Shown piece after piece: positions 8,321 through 17,130 of a stretch of 60,354 nucleotides of DNA. The notes under the pieces were generated by a model, which made no database searches, was not told the DNA's origin, and worked only from the letters and a program-made list of their open reading frames with translations. This DNA is from Nostoc sp. CHAB 5844 (GTDB lineage Bacteria > Cyanobacteriota > Cyanobacteriia > Cyanobacteriales > Nostocaceae). Numbering within the stretch: the stretch's first letter is position 1; every line of letters begins with the position of its first letter. The stretch lies in contig NZ_JAIVFW010000045.1 of NCBI RefSeq assembly GCF_020829595.1, positions 1 to 60,354 of the forward strand, in the 5' to 3' direction. A program made the translations under genes and the position numbers.

Positions 8321-8974
8321 TCACTCTTTTGCTAGTACTCCATTAAGAAAGATATCAGCGAGTCCTTCGGCCATATGCTGCATTTCTTGTGGAGAAGCGT
8401 CGGGTTCCATGAGGGTGTTGTTAGAAAAACCTGCGATCGCAAACATTCCGAGGAATACTTTCGCCACAAGTTTGGCATCAGTTTGGCGATAAATGCCTTT
8501 ATCCATTGCCGTTTGAAAGAAAGCTTCGGCAACATCTGTCATTTTATTAATGACTTCTATTTGAATGCGATCGCGTAAATCGGGGTGAAACTGCACCTCC
8601 ATAAAACACACCCGCATCAAATCAGCATTTTTCTGGAAATTCCACATTCGGCGGCGCATCACCTGAGCTACAGCCTTATAACTGCCCATTTCGCTCAATT
8701 CTGTCAGCAAATCCGTTAAAATCTCCACCCAGCCACTTGTGGCCACCTCCACCAAAATAGCCTTTTTATTGGGAAAATGCCGAAATAGCGTACCCTCAGC
8801 GACTCCGGCTGCTTGCGCTAAGTCGCGGGTGGTAGTGCCATCAAATCCTTGAGAGGCAAACAATCGCCTGGCCGCCTGTAAAATACGGGTACGTGTTTGT
8901 GCTTCTGAGGGTGGGGGAGAATTAAAAACTCGCATAACAGTTACTGTGTGATCTCCAGAACCGACTGGTAGCAT
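8321..8974 (-). CDS. TetR/AcrR-family transcriptional regulator
   Basis: The 217-residue product carries an N-terminal TetR DNA-binding domain: RTRILQAARRLFASQGFDGT, then TTRDLAQAAGVAEGTLFRHF. The rest is an all-helical ligand/dimerisation domain. A second in-frame ATG at 8935 (MRVFNSPPPSEAQTR) is an equally good start, because the first 13 residues look non-conserved. No enzyme or pump gene is clearly linked. The divergent neighbour is the M16 peptidase pair, which it might or might not control. Confidence 0.9.
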   Translation of the reverse strand: MLPVGSGDHTVTVMRVFNSPPPSEAQTRTRILQAARRLFASQGFDGTTTRDLAQAAGVAEGTLFRHFPNKKAILVEVATSGWVEILTDLLTELSEMGSYKAVAQVMRRRMWNFQKNADLMRVCFMEVQFHPDLRDRIQIEVINKMTDVAEAFFQTAMDKGIYRQTDAKLVAKVFLGMFAIAGFSNNTLMEPDASPQEMQHMAEGLADIFLNGVLAKE

Positions 8975-9160
8975 TATTGTCTAATGTCGAGTACAAAAAG
9001 CACAGAAAGCTTAATACAAGATTAACGCCCTGCTGAGTTAGTTGCATGATTCTCAGGTAGTGGAATTTGGCAAACTAAGTTTGAAGTGTAAAGAATGAAA
9101 GATAAAATTTATTTTTCAGACTTCAGACTTCAGCCTTCATACTTCAATCAATTATTGCTT

Positions 9161-10801
9161 ATGAATCATTTCAGTAGCCTTAGAGCAGTTTTAAATTGGT
9201 CAAATCGACTAGCGCTGAAACTGTTGCGGCTGTTTATGACATTTTTGGCGATCGCTATCTTAGTTTTGGGTTCGCTACCAGAAACTGCTCTAGCGCAAAC
9301 TCAAACTGCGCCACCTCCCCCAAGAACACTACAACCTGGCAAAGCACCCGCCTCACCCGAAAAAAGTTCAATTCAGCCTTATTTAGATCGGGTAATGAAG
9401 CAATTGACGAAGTTTCAACTTGACAATGGAATGAAGTTCATTGTTTTGGAACGTCATCAAGCGCCAGTAGTGTCCTTTTTGACATATGCTGATGTTGGCG
9501 GGGTGGATGAACCGGACGGAAAAACAGGTGTAGCCCACTTTCTGGAACATTTAGCTTTTAAAGGTACGCAACGTATTGGTACAACAGATTACAAATCGGA
9601 AAAACCTCTACTAGAACGCTTAGAGCAGTTATATAGTCAAATTAGAACTGCCAAAGCGGATGGTAAAAAAGATGAGGTAGTGCGGTTGCAAGCCGAATTT
9701 AAGCAAGTGGAAGCACAAGCAGCCAAGCTAGTCAAGCAAAACGAGATGGGGCAAATTGTTGAACAAGCGGGAGGGGTAGGTTTAAATGCTAATACTTCCA
9801 CCGAAGCCACCCGTTATTTTTATAGCTTTCCATCTAATAAATTAGAACTTTGGATGTCGCTGGAGTCAGAGCGATTTCTGGAACCTGTACTGAGTCGGGA
9901 GTTTTTTAAAGAAAAAGATGTAATTTTGGAAGAGCGACGCTTACGGGTGGAGAATTCACCTATCGGTTTGATGGTGGAGAAATTCATCGATATAGCTTAC
10001 AAAGTCCATCCATACAGACGACCTGTAATAGGTTATGACGAAGATATCCGCAACCTAACACCAGAAGATGTGCAGAAGTTTTTTGATACTTACTATGCAC
10101 CAAATAATATTGCGATCGCTATTGTTGGTGATGTCAACCCCAACGAAGTCAAACGACTGGCACAAATTTACTTTGGACGCTTTCAAGCCAAACCCAAGCC
10201 GCAATCGACAATTTCCGTAGAACCCAAGCAAACACAAACGCGGGAAGTAACTTTAGAACTGCCTTCTCAACCTTGGTATTTAGAAGGTTATCACCGTCCA
10301 GCAATTACTCATCCAGATAATGCAGTTTATGAAATTATCAGTAGGCTGCTGAGTGAGGGACGCACTTCCCGGTTGTATAAATCTTTGATAGAAAAACAGC
10401 GTTTGGCACTCACTGCTCAAGGTTACAGTGGATTTCCTGGAGATAAGTATCCCAATCTCATGCTATTTTATGCGCTGACGGCTCCCGGCCACACTGTTGA
10501 TGAATTGGCTACAGGTTTACGCCAAGAAATTGACAACTTGAAAACTCAACCAATAACAGCAGTTGAGTTACAGCGCGTAAAAACCCAAGCGAGAGCAGAT
10601 TTATTACGCAGCCTTGATTCCAATTCGGGAATGGCACAGCTGTTGCTGGAATATGAGGTAAAAACAGGTACTTGGCAGAACTTGTTCAAGCAGTTAGATG
10701 AAATTGCGGCGGTGACACCTGCGGATATTCAACGAGTTGCAAAGGCAACGTTTACACCTAAAAATCGCACCATTGGTAAGCTGTTGTCGAAACAAGGATG
10801 A
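9161..10801 (+). CDS. M16 zinc peptidase, catalytic member
   Basis: An M16 (insulinase/pitrilysin) family metallopeptidase. The inverted zinc motif HFLEH lies at residues 126-130 from the ATG at 9161, with the downstream glutamate in the ESERFLEPVL...ILEERR region. An N-terminal hydrophobic segment (LFMTFLAIAILVLGSLPETALAQ) is a signal peptide ending AxA, so it acts outside the cytoplasm. The longer frame from 9095 adds 22 residues encoded by a heptamer repeat, so I prefer 9161. It is paired with the next gene, a non-catalytic M16 homologue, as in heterodimeric M16 enzymes. Confidence 0.9.
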   Translation: MNHFSSLRAVLNWSNRLALKLLRLFMTFLAIAILVLGSLPETALAQTQTAPPPPRTLQPGKAPASPEKSSIQPYLDRVMKQLTKFQLDNGMKFIVLERHQAPVVSFLTYADVGGVDEPDGKTGVAHFLEHLAFKGTQRIGTTDYKSEKPLLERLEQLYSQIRTAKADGKKDEVVRLQAEFKQVEAQAAKLVKQNEMGQIVEQAGGVGLNANTSTEATRYFYSFPSNKLELWMSLESERFLEPVLSREFFKEKDVILEERRLRVENSPIGLMVEKFIDIAYKVHPYRRPVIGYDEDIRNLTPEDVQKFFDTYYAPNNIAIAIVGDVNPNEVKRLAQIYFGRFQAKPKPQSTISVEPKQTQTREVTLELPSQPWYLEGYHRPAITHPDNAVYEIISRLLSEGRTSRLYKSLIEKQRLALTAQGYSGFPGDKYPNLMLFYALTAPGHTVDELATGLRQEIDNLKTQPITAVELQRVKTQARADLLRSLDSNSGMAQLLLEYEVKTGTWQNLFKQLDEIAAVTPADIQRVAKATFTPKNRTIGKLLSKQG

Positions 10802-10960
10802 ACATTGAAGAATTCACCAAGCCAGAATTCAGTAAGCTAAAACACCTCTCACCGATACAAGTCGTCCTTGGTCATTAGTCATTAGTCAATTGTATTGGCA
10901 AAGGACAAATGACTAATGACAGGTGCTGAATTCTGTTTTGATAAATCGCAAAAACAGGAT

Positions 10961-12460
10961 ATGAAGAAAAAGATGCCTAGATACAAAAAAATTCACAAGA
11001 GTCAGCTGCTGTTTATGGCTTTAATGCTGGCTTTTGCCTTTTTACTTTTGACTTTTGACTTTTCTCTAGCGGCGACAGCAGCCAAACATTACACTGATTT
11101 ACAACTACCAGCACTACCAGCAGTAAAATTACCCAAATATGACCGATTTGTTTTACAAAACGGCATGGTTGTGTATTTAATGGAAGATCACGAACTGCCG
11201 TTAGTCAGTGGTACAGCGTTGGTGCGTACAGGTAGCCGTTGGGAACCATCCGAGAAAGTTGGGTTAGCTGGTTTGACAGGTGCAGTCATGCGGACTGGCG
11301 GAACTAAAAAGCATTCGCCCGATGAACTCAATGAAATATTAGAACAGCGGGCAGCATCTGTAGAAACTAGTATTGGTGAAGCTACAGGTAGTGCCAGCTT
11401 TGAAGCGTTGAGTGAAGATGTCGAAACAGTGTTTGGACTGTTTGCTGAAGTGTTGCGAGAGCCAGTGTTTGCTCAAGAAAAGCTGGATTTAGCGAAGACA
11501 CAGGCAAAAGGCGGTATTTCTCGACGCAATGACGATCCTAATGATATTGCTAGTCGAGAATTCAAGAAATTGGTTTATGGCAAAGATAGTCCTTATGGGC
11601 GGACGGTGGAATATGCCACTATCGATCAAATTAACCGTGACGATTTAGTACAGTTCTACCAGCAATACTTTCACCCCAATAATATTATCTTGGGGGTTGT
11701 CGGGGATTTTGATAGCAAAAAAATGCGATCGCTCATCCAAGCTAAGTTGGGAAATTGGCAACGCAACCCTAAAATTACTAAACGCCAGTTACCAGAAGTG
11801 TCAGCAGTCAATCAAGGCGGAGTATTTTTTGTCAATCAGCCACAGTTAACTCAAAGTAGTGTATTAATTGGGCATTTAGGTGGCAGATTCGACAGTCCTG
11901 ACTATGCGGCACTAGATGTGTTGAATGGAGTGTTAAATGGGTTTGGTGGCCGCTTATTTAATGAAGTGCGATCGCGTCAAGGTCTAGCTTACTCTGTATA
12001 TGGTTACTGGAGTCCCCGCTTTGATTACCCCGGCATTTTCTTAGCTGGTGGACAAACCCGTTCTAATGCTACCGTGCAGTTTGTCAAATCCTTACAGACA
12101 GAAATTAAGCGCATCCAAGCTCAACCAGTAACCGCCAAAGAACTGGCATTTGCCAAAGAATCTACCCTCAACTCTTTTGTTTTCAACTTTCAAGATCCCA
12201 GCCAAACCTTATCGCGGTTGATGCGATATGAATATTACGGCTACCCGTCTGACTTTTTGTTTCGTTATCAAAAAGCTGTCGCCGCCACTACAGCAGCAGA
12301 TGTGCAAAGGGTAGCCAAGCAATATCTCAAACCAGAAAACTTGGTAACTCTGGTTGTCGGAAATCAAACTACCATTCAACCGCCATTGACAGGTTTAGCA
12401 AAACAAGTAATACCCATAGATGTAACAATTCCTGGTTCACCATCACAAGCGAAGAATTAA
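10961..12460 (+). CDS. M16 peptidase-like protein lacking the zinc motif
   Basis: M16-fold partner of the preceding gene. Where HxxEH is expected the sequence reads GLAGLTGAVMRTGG, so zinc cannot be bound in the usual way. The C-terminal half keeps the R-x-x-x-G-L-A-Y motif (RSRQGLAYSVYGYW), which in M16 dimers helps bind substrate. The N-terminus (LLFMALMLAFAFLLLTFDFSLAA) is a signal peptide. The reading frame extends to 10916 through TGACTAATGAC repeat sequence, so ATG at 10961, after ACAGGAT, is the better start. Likely heterodimer with the catalytic subunit in the periplasm. Confidence 0.88.
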   Translation: MKKKMPRYKKIHKSQLLFMALMLAFAFLLLTFDFSLAATAAKHYTDLQLPALPAVKLPKYDRFVLQNGMVVYLMEDHELPLVSGTALVRTGSRWEPSEKVGLAGLTGAVMRTGGTKKHSPDELNEILEQRAASVETSIGEATGSASFEALSEDVETVFGLFAEVLREPVFAQEKLDLAKTQAKGGISRRNDDPNDIASREFKKLVYGKDSPYGRTVEYATIDQINRDDLVQFYQQYFHPNNIILGVVGDFDSKKMRSLIQAKLGNWQRNPKITKRQLPEVSAVNQGGVFFVNQPQLTQSSVLIGHLGGRFDSPDYAALDVLNGVLNGFGGRLFNEVRSRQGLAYSVYGYWSPRFDYPGIFLAGGQTRSNATVQFVKSLQTEIKRIQAQPVTAKELAFAKESTLNSFVFNFQDPSQTLSRLMRYEYYGYPSDFLFRYQKAVAATTAADVQRVAKQYLKPENLVTLVVGNQTTIQPPLTGLAKQVIPIDVTIPGSPSQAKN

Positions 12461-12476
12461 TCACAATGTAATATCT

Positions 12477-12509
12477 AGATACCCGACTTTTAAAAAAAGT
12501 CGAGTATCT
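12477..12509 (+). terminator. Hairpin after the M16 pair
   Basis: AGATACCCGACTTTT pairs with AAAAGTCGAGTATCT 16 bases after the stop codon. It is a member of the dispersed CCCGACTT hairpin family and very likely an intrinsic terminator that separates the M16 genes from the CRISPR leader. Confidence 0.7.
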
Positions 12510-12763
12510 GGACACCAAGACAAAAATCCCTCAAAATGCGCGGATGAGTAGGTGTACAAAATCTCTCTTGCAGAAAAAACGCTGTATTCCTTTCAGTACA
12601 AGCTTTTGCCGAAAAATTAAATTAAAATCATCCGCGTACTTTATCCAGCCTATATTTCAGCCATTTTCATAAAATCAACTGACATTTTTCTCATGTTAAA
12701 ATCAACCCATCCGCGAAATCGAACCTTGAAAACTAAATATAGATTGACTTTCCAGCTTCCGCA
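12510..12763 (+). promoter_or_regulatory. Probable CRISPR leader
   Basis: An AT-rich, gene-free stretch lies directly before the first repeat, on the side expected from the repeat orientation (repeats end ATTGAAAC). It contains repeated CATCCGCG words (near 12643 and 12708) and the segment AACCTTGAAAACTAAATA just before the array. Leader identity is inferred from place, composition and repeat polarity. Confidence 0.65.
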
Positions 12764-14036
12764 GTTTAAACTTAACTAAATCCCTATTAGGGATTGAAAC
12801 GGGATAACAGGGCATAAATTCCAAAATTCTGGTCGAGTTTAAACTTAACTAAATCCCTATTAGGGATTGAAACTCTACCTTAGCTTTTAATCAAGTTCAA
12901 TCAATCGGTTTAAACTTAACTAAATCCCTATTAGGGATTGAAACGCAGTCGATTCTGGTGTAGGGTCAGGTGGGTAGAGTTTAAACTTAACTAAATCCCT
13001 ATTAGGGATTGAAACGTTCTAAAGAAGATTGCATTAATGATATTTTGGCGGCTCAAGTTTAAACTTAACTAAATCCCTATTAGGGATTGAAACGGAAGGC
13101 AACTTAATGCAGAAGAATGTTGTTTAAGTTTAAACTTAACTAAATCCCTATTAGGGATTGAAACTGGTAAGTGGGGAGACACGAAGTTTAAAACGACAGT
13201 GGTTTAAACTTAACTAAATCCCTATTAGGGATTGAAACATCCCAATTGATGGGGAAATCGATTCTCGGATCGTGTTTAAACTTAACTAAATCCCTATTAG
13301 GGATTGAAACCGCGAATTTGCGCGAGATATGGATGTCTCGTTGGGGTTTAAACTTAACTAAATCCCTATTAGGGATTGAAACGGCATACCAAAAATGGCT
13401 AATCATATACCAGAACGTTTAAACTTAACTAAATCCCTATTAGGGATTGAAACGAAAACCCCGAAAATTGCCCACAGATAAAATCGTTGTTTAAACTTAA
13501 CTAAATCCCTATTAGGGATTGAAACGAGGACGGCTGCAAGGAGTCGGCAAAGCTTCAGCTTAAGGTTTAAACTTAACTAAATCCCTATTAGGGATTGAAA
13601 CAATTTTGTTGATAAGCGCGATTATGAACTTTACTGAGTTTAAACTTAACTAAATCCCTATTAGGGATTGAAACAATCCCAACTTGTAGGCATCAGGATA
13701 ATACTCAGAGTTTAAACTTAACTAAATCCCTATTAGGGATTGAAACGGTAAACGAAGCGCGAATTAATGCTAATCTTCCGCTGGTTTAAACTTAACTAAA
13801 TCCCTATTAGGGATTGAAACTTTTAAAAGTTGCTACTAAAGCTTTAATAGGTGCGTTTAAACTTAACTAAATCCCTATTAGGGATTGAAACTATGTTTAT
13901 TTAGACCACCTCTAGGCTTAGAGAAAGGGTTTAAACTTAACTAAATCCCTATTAGGGATTGAAACTTGGGAACAATAACAGAATCCTCCTGAGAGTTTTG
14001 TTTAAACTTAACTAAATCCCTATTAGGGATTGAAAC
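12764..14036 (+). CRISPR. CRISPR array, 18 repeats of 37 bp, 17 spacers
   Basis: The repeat starts GTTTAAACTTAACTAA and ends AGGGATTGAAAC, with an internal palindrome AATCCCTATTAGGGATT. Repeats start at 12764, 12837, 12908, 12979, 13057, 13128, 13202, 13274, 13346, 13417, 13489, 13565, 13638, 13710, 13784, 13855, 13929 and 14000. Spacers are 34-41 bases (36, 34, 34, 41, 34, 37, 35, 35, 34, 35, 39, 36, 35, 37, 34, 37, 34). All 18 repeats look identical, including the last. The ATTGAAAC end would give the usual 8-nt crRNA handle for + strand transcription. The repeat style fits type I or III cyanobacterial systems. No cas gene lies in the window. I saw no spacer match elsewhere in the window by eye. 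Confidence 0.98.
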
Positions 14037-14216
14037 AATCGCACAGTACGACGTAAAGCTTCTGAATTCTGTTTTGATGAAGATGCGATCGCTACTGCAA
14101 TTGTGCGGAGTAATGAAGCTCCCCAATTAGTAAATACCGCAGAAACACGGTTTGCTCAACTTGTGCATTTCAGTAAAACTGCATTGTACAAGTTATGGAG
14201 GTGGACTGATGACTGA
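14034..14216 (+). pseudogene. 5'-truncated reading frame abutting the last CRISPR repeat
   Basis: Directly after the last repeat the frame is open for 59 codons and ends TGA at 14214. It reads VRRKASEFCFDEDAIATAIV, later TRFAQLVHFSKTALYKLWRW, which looks like real protein. No ATG exists in frame, and a TGA inside the repeat blocks extension upstream. A GTG near 14103 is the only plausible start. I do not recognise the family. It is either the tail of a gene cut off by the array or a short GTG-start gene. It overlaps the next gene by ATGACTGA. Confidence 0.5.
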
Positions 14217-14532
14217 TAGTGCAATGTTAAATATGCGAGTAACCCAGCAAACAGGTGATGAACCGTTAGAAACAGCTATAGCAGCAACAGAAGAAGAGTC
14301 AGTATTATTAGCGGAGAAACTCACGCAAGTTGCAATTCCTTTAGAAGTATTGATGCAAGCACTGAATATAGCAAAATATGATAAGGCAGCAGCTTTCCGT
14401 TATGCTGACCAGTATTTAAACAAAACCAAAAAGCGGAAATGGATTTTAATAAAGTATTTGATCAATGGGAGCGATCGCCATCGGCAAGCAATGCGATCGC
14501 CTACTCAGATTGTTGGGCATAAAATTTGTTGA
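14209..14532 (+). CDS. Hypothetical protein, 107 aa
   Basis: Start ATG at 14209 follows a strong GGAGG at 14198-14202 and overlaps the stop of the preceding frame, so the two look translationally coupled. The product begins MTDSAMLNMRVTQQTGDEP and is mostly helical (ATEEESVLLAEKLTQVAIPL, then LEVLMQALNIAKYDKAAAF). The last 30 residues run through two HIP1 sites and look like out-of-frame or eroded sequence, so the original C-terminus may have been lost. Family not recognised. Confidence 0.5.
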   Translation: MTDSAMLNMRVTQQTGDEPLETAIAATEEESVLLAEKLTQVAIPLEVLMQALNIAKYDKAAAFRYADQYLNKTKKRKWILIKYLINGSDRHRQAMRSPTQIVGHKIC

Positions 14533-14702
14533 TGATTATTCGCTTGAAGTACATATCACCAAATAAGGCAAAAGTAAAAAGTTAAAAGGCAAAAGAAAGA
14601 AAAAGAAAAATGGTTTGAAGCGCCTCAATTTATTTCTCGTGCTATGCGTCGAGAAATAAGACGTTCATTACAAATCGCCTCAATTTATTTATGGGGATTA
14701 TC

Positions 14703-14757
14703 TTTTTACTTTTTACTTTTTACTTTTTACTTTTTACTTTTTACTTTTTACTTTTTA
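14703..14757. repeat. TTTTTAC heptamer tandem repeat
   Basis: About seven and a half tandem copies of TTTTTAC lie just after the 3' end of the - strand phosphofructokinase gene. They are STRR-type, as in many Nostocales intergenic regions. Confidence 0.9.
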
Positions 14758-14766
14758 AATAGTATT

Positions 14767-15846
14767 CTATTCTCCTAAATAAATATTTAAACCACGAGCA
14801 GTTTTGACCAAAGCATCTTCTGGGTTGACGGATTTGTACTGAGCGATCGCTTCTTCTATTGGCACGGTGATCACTTGGCGATTTTGCCAAGCAACCATGT
14901 AATCGTATTTACCTTCCTCAATCAAATTGACGGCGGCTACGCCAAAAGCAGAGGCAACTAATCGGTCTAGAGGTGAAGCTGTACCACCGCGTTGGATGTG
15001 TCCTAAGACTGTGACTCGTGTTTCTGCACCAATGCGATCGCTAATTTGATCGGCTAGATATTCTCCAATGCCACCATATCGTGATTGACCCAAACGATTA
15101 GTGAGGGTGCGAATTTCCCCTTCTTGAGTTCGCACTGCTTCGGAGACAATAACTAAACAATAGTTTTTGCCTTCCTCTTGACGGTGTTTAATGTGGTAGC
15201 AAATATCATCCATACTGTAGAGGATTTCGGGAATTAAAATCACATCTGCACCTCCGGCAATACCCGCAGCTAGGGCGATGTGTCCGGAATCACGACCCAT
15301 GACTTCTAAAATCATGACTCGACTATGAGAAGCGGCGGTGAAATGTAATCTATCCAGTGCTTCTGTGGCAATATTGACAGCTGTATCAAATCCAATGGCG
15401 TGTTCAGTAATACCGATATCATTATCAATGGTTTTAGGGATACCGACTAAGTTGATCCCACCTTGTTGTGCAAGGCGACGCAGAATCGCTAAACTACCAT
15501 CCCCACCAATGCCAATCAACGCATCTAAATCTAATTGATGATAGCCTGCAATAATTTCTGATGAGCGATCGCATAAACTACCATCAGGCATAGGAAAAGC
15601 AAAGGGATCACCTTTATTAGTAGTTCCTAACATTGTGCCACCAGAGGTTAATAACGGATCAACTTGGTCGATTTCTAATTTAGTAACTTGTGGTGGCCGT
15701 GCCATTAATCCTAGAGTTGCTTGCCGAATGCCTAAGACTTCCCAACCTTTACCGCTAGCACAATGAACAACAGCTCTGATGACTGCATTCAAACCAGAGC
15801 AATCTCCGCCACTGGTAAGAATGCCTATACGCTTACTTTTACCCAT
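14767..15846 (-). CDS. pfkA: 6-phosphofructokinase (PfkA family)
   Basis: The 359-residue product begins GKSKRIGILTSGGDCSGLNAVI, the N-terminal phosphate-binding loop of PfkA enzymes. Later come GIGGDGSLAI and GIPKTIDNDIGITEHAIGFDTA, then MGRDSGHIALAAGIAGGADV and LGHIQRGGTASPLDR. It phosphorylates fructose 6-phosphate to the 1,6-bisphosphate. The signature is mixed. GGDG carries Gly at the position that favours ATP, while PKTIDND carries the Lys seen in PPi-type enzymes in place of Gly. This is common in one PFK subgroup, so the phosphoryl donor should not be assumed. Single gene with no clear operon. Confidence 0.95.
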   Translation of the reverse strand: MGKSKRIGILTSGGDCSGLNAVIRAVVHCASGKGWEVLGIRQATLGLMARPPQVTKLEIDQVDPLLTSGGTMLGTTNKGDPFAFPMPDGSLCDRSSEIIAGYHQLDLDALIGIGGDGSLAILRRLAQQGGINLVGIPKTIDNDIGITEHAIGFDTAVNIATEALDRLHFTAASHSRVMILEVMGRDSGHIALAAGIAGGADVILIPEILYSMDDICYHIKHRQEEGKNYCLVIVSEAVRTQEGEIRTLTNRLGQSRYGGIGEYLADQISDRIGAETRVTVLGHIQRGGTASPLDRLVASAFGVAAVNLIEEGKYDYMVAWQNRQVITVPIEEAIAQYKSVNPEDALVKTARGLNIYLGE

Positions 15847-16169
15847 ATTTTTTTACGTTGCAAACGTGAAATAATTTCACTCACTACTAGAGTTAGCTAA
15901 CACTTGAAAAATCTGATTAAATGCGATGAACTTGGTTGATTAAATCTCTATATTGCTTGATTTTTGCCCAAAATCACACCATAAGATTTATAATAGCAAA
16001 GTTTTGCTGTCATCGAACTAGAAGCTCAATCTCAAAGTATAGTTTTGATTATTTCATTACTTTAAAAGTCTAGGATAATTTGTGTACACTCCATTTTTCC
16101 GAAACAAAATTTCATTATTGATTGGGTTGACTTGTTGCAACTCACACGAGCGATCGCACGCATGACTAA

Positions 16170-16370
16170 TGCCCATCCCACGAAATTAAGACAGAAGACT
16201 TTAATCGGGTGATTGGGATAAATCTGCGGGGTGCTTATTTATGCGCTCGTGAAACAATCAAACATTTCATCTCTCAACATCAACCAGGAATCATCATTAA
16301 TATTTCCAGCGTTCACAAAATTATTCTTCAACCAATGTATATTTTAAAACATCCTTTTAGTAACCTATAG
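16170..16370 (+). pseudogene. Short-chain dehydrogenase remnant
   Basis: From about 16197 to the TAG at 16368 the frame reads DFNRVIGINLRGAYLCARET, then IIINISSVHKII. These are the mid-domain helix and the N-I-S-S strand of a glucose-1-dehydrogenase-like SDR. Just upstream, in another frame, AHPTKLR fits the preceding SDR segment, so a frameshift is likely. The Rossmann start and the YxxxK active site are missing. Only about 60 of about 260 codons remain. The rest of the interval 15847-16617 shows no gene. Confidence 0.75.
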
Positions 16371-16617
16371 AGAATTGATACAAATTGATACTTTACAAAT
16401 ACCATTTAAGCATTTTTAGACACTGGACTTAACAACTTACACTACAATAAAATTTTCGCTTTTATAGACGAAATTCCTTTAATTGTGTCTATAAAATCAG
16501 TTAGAAAATCTTGAATTTTTTAAATGTATATACAAAATATAAGAGAGACATTTTAGATGTACAGCTTATTGTTATAGCTGTGTTAATTAATATCACCGTA
16601 TTTGTGGAGGCAAATAA

Positions 16618-16908
16618 ATGGCAAGGATAACCATCTCAGATCTTTATCTGAGTAGTGACCAACAACGTCTTACTGAACTAACCCCTTGGGAAGCTAGAAA
16701 AGTAGAAGCAGGTGCAAGCTCAAGTTTCATCACAATCGACACAAGCGACCTCTTAAGAACACAACAAAATATCAATAACATTCTGCGGAATGTGTCGGAT
16801 GAACTAGGGAAAACAATTTATGGCTTGCAACAACAACAGCAACAACAACAACCTAACAACACATATCCTCAAAGATCACAGTATGGGGGTTATTACATTG
16901 AGTATTGA
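16618..16908 (+). CDS. Putative RiPP precursor 1 (divergent, polyGln)
   Basis: A 96-residue small protein with a good GTGGAGG site before ATG 16618. It starts MARITISDLYLSS, similar in style to the later precursors (MANITLSEL, MAKIIIADL). It has LTELTPWEARKVEAGASSS near residues 20-36, which fits a double-glycine-type leader ending in AG|A. The remainder holds a run of eight Gln and ends in QYGGYYIEY, Tyr/Gly-rich like the tails of precursors 2-4. No Cys. It is followed by hairpins at 16958-16989 and 17080-17123. Role as first precursor of the cluster is inferred. Confidence 0.6.
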   Translation: MARITISDLYLSSDQQRLTELTPWEARKVEAGASSSFITIDTSDLLRTQQNINNILRNVSDELGKTIYGLQQQQQQQQPNNTYPQRSQYGGYYIEY

Positions 16909-17079
16909 TTCTGAGCGATATGCTGTTGCTGACAAAGTTAGTAACTGAAATAAAAGAGTCAGGAGAAGCGAATAACTCTATCTCCTGACTTACTCAATTT
17001 CTGTGTATTTCATGCTGCTGTTCATGAATATCCATGTATTAGCAGGCAGATTTTTCTCTAGAGATTATGTTCTAGTTCA

Positions 17080-17123
17080 TCGTGCGTTCTGAGTTTAAGC
17101 AGTATGAGAACGCACGATTTTTT
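17080..17123 (+). terminator. Intrinsic terminator after precursor 1
   Basis: TCGTGCGTTCT pairs with AGAACGCACGA and is followed by six T. A weaker hairpin, GTCAGGAGA/TCTCCTGAC, lies at 16958-16989. Together they should separate precursor 1 from precursors 2-6. Confidence 0.8.
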
Positions 17124-17130
17124 ATGCCAA

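Noticed and set aside
8321-8974. TetR gene as regulator of the RiPP cluster
   Set aside because: It lies about 7.6 kb away, divergent from the M16 genes and separated by the CRISPR array and pfkA.
12510-12763. A cas gene or its remnant in the leader region
   Set aside because: No open frame or Cas-like motif in either strand. The stretch fits a leader.
10925-14080. A shared 17-base word CTGAATTCTGTTTTGAT before the second M16 gene and after the CRISPR array
   Set aside because: A single short match. A 17-base repeat is only modestly unlikely by chance in 60 kb, and TGAATTCTG words are common in this window.
13188-14126. Two - strand frames (13188-13406 and 13941-14126) with repeated VSIPNRDLVKFK
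   Set aside because: They are translations of the CRISPR repeats and spacers.
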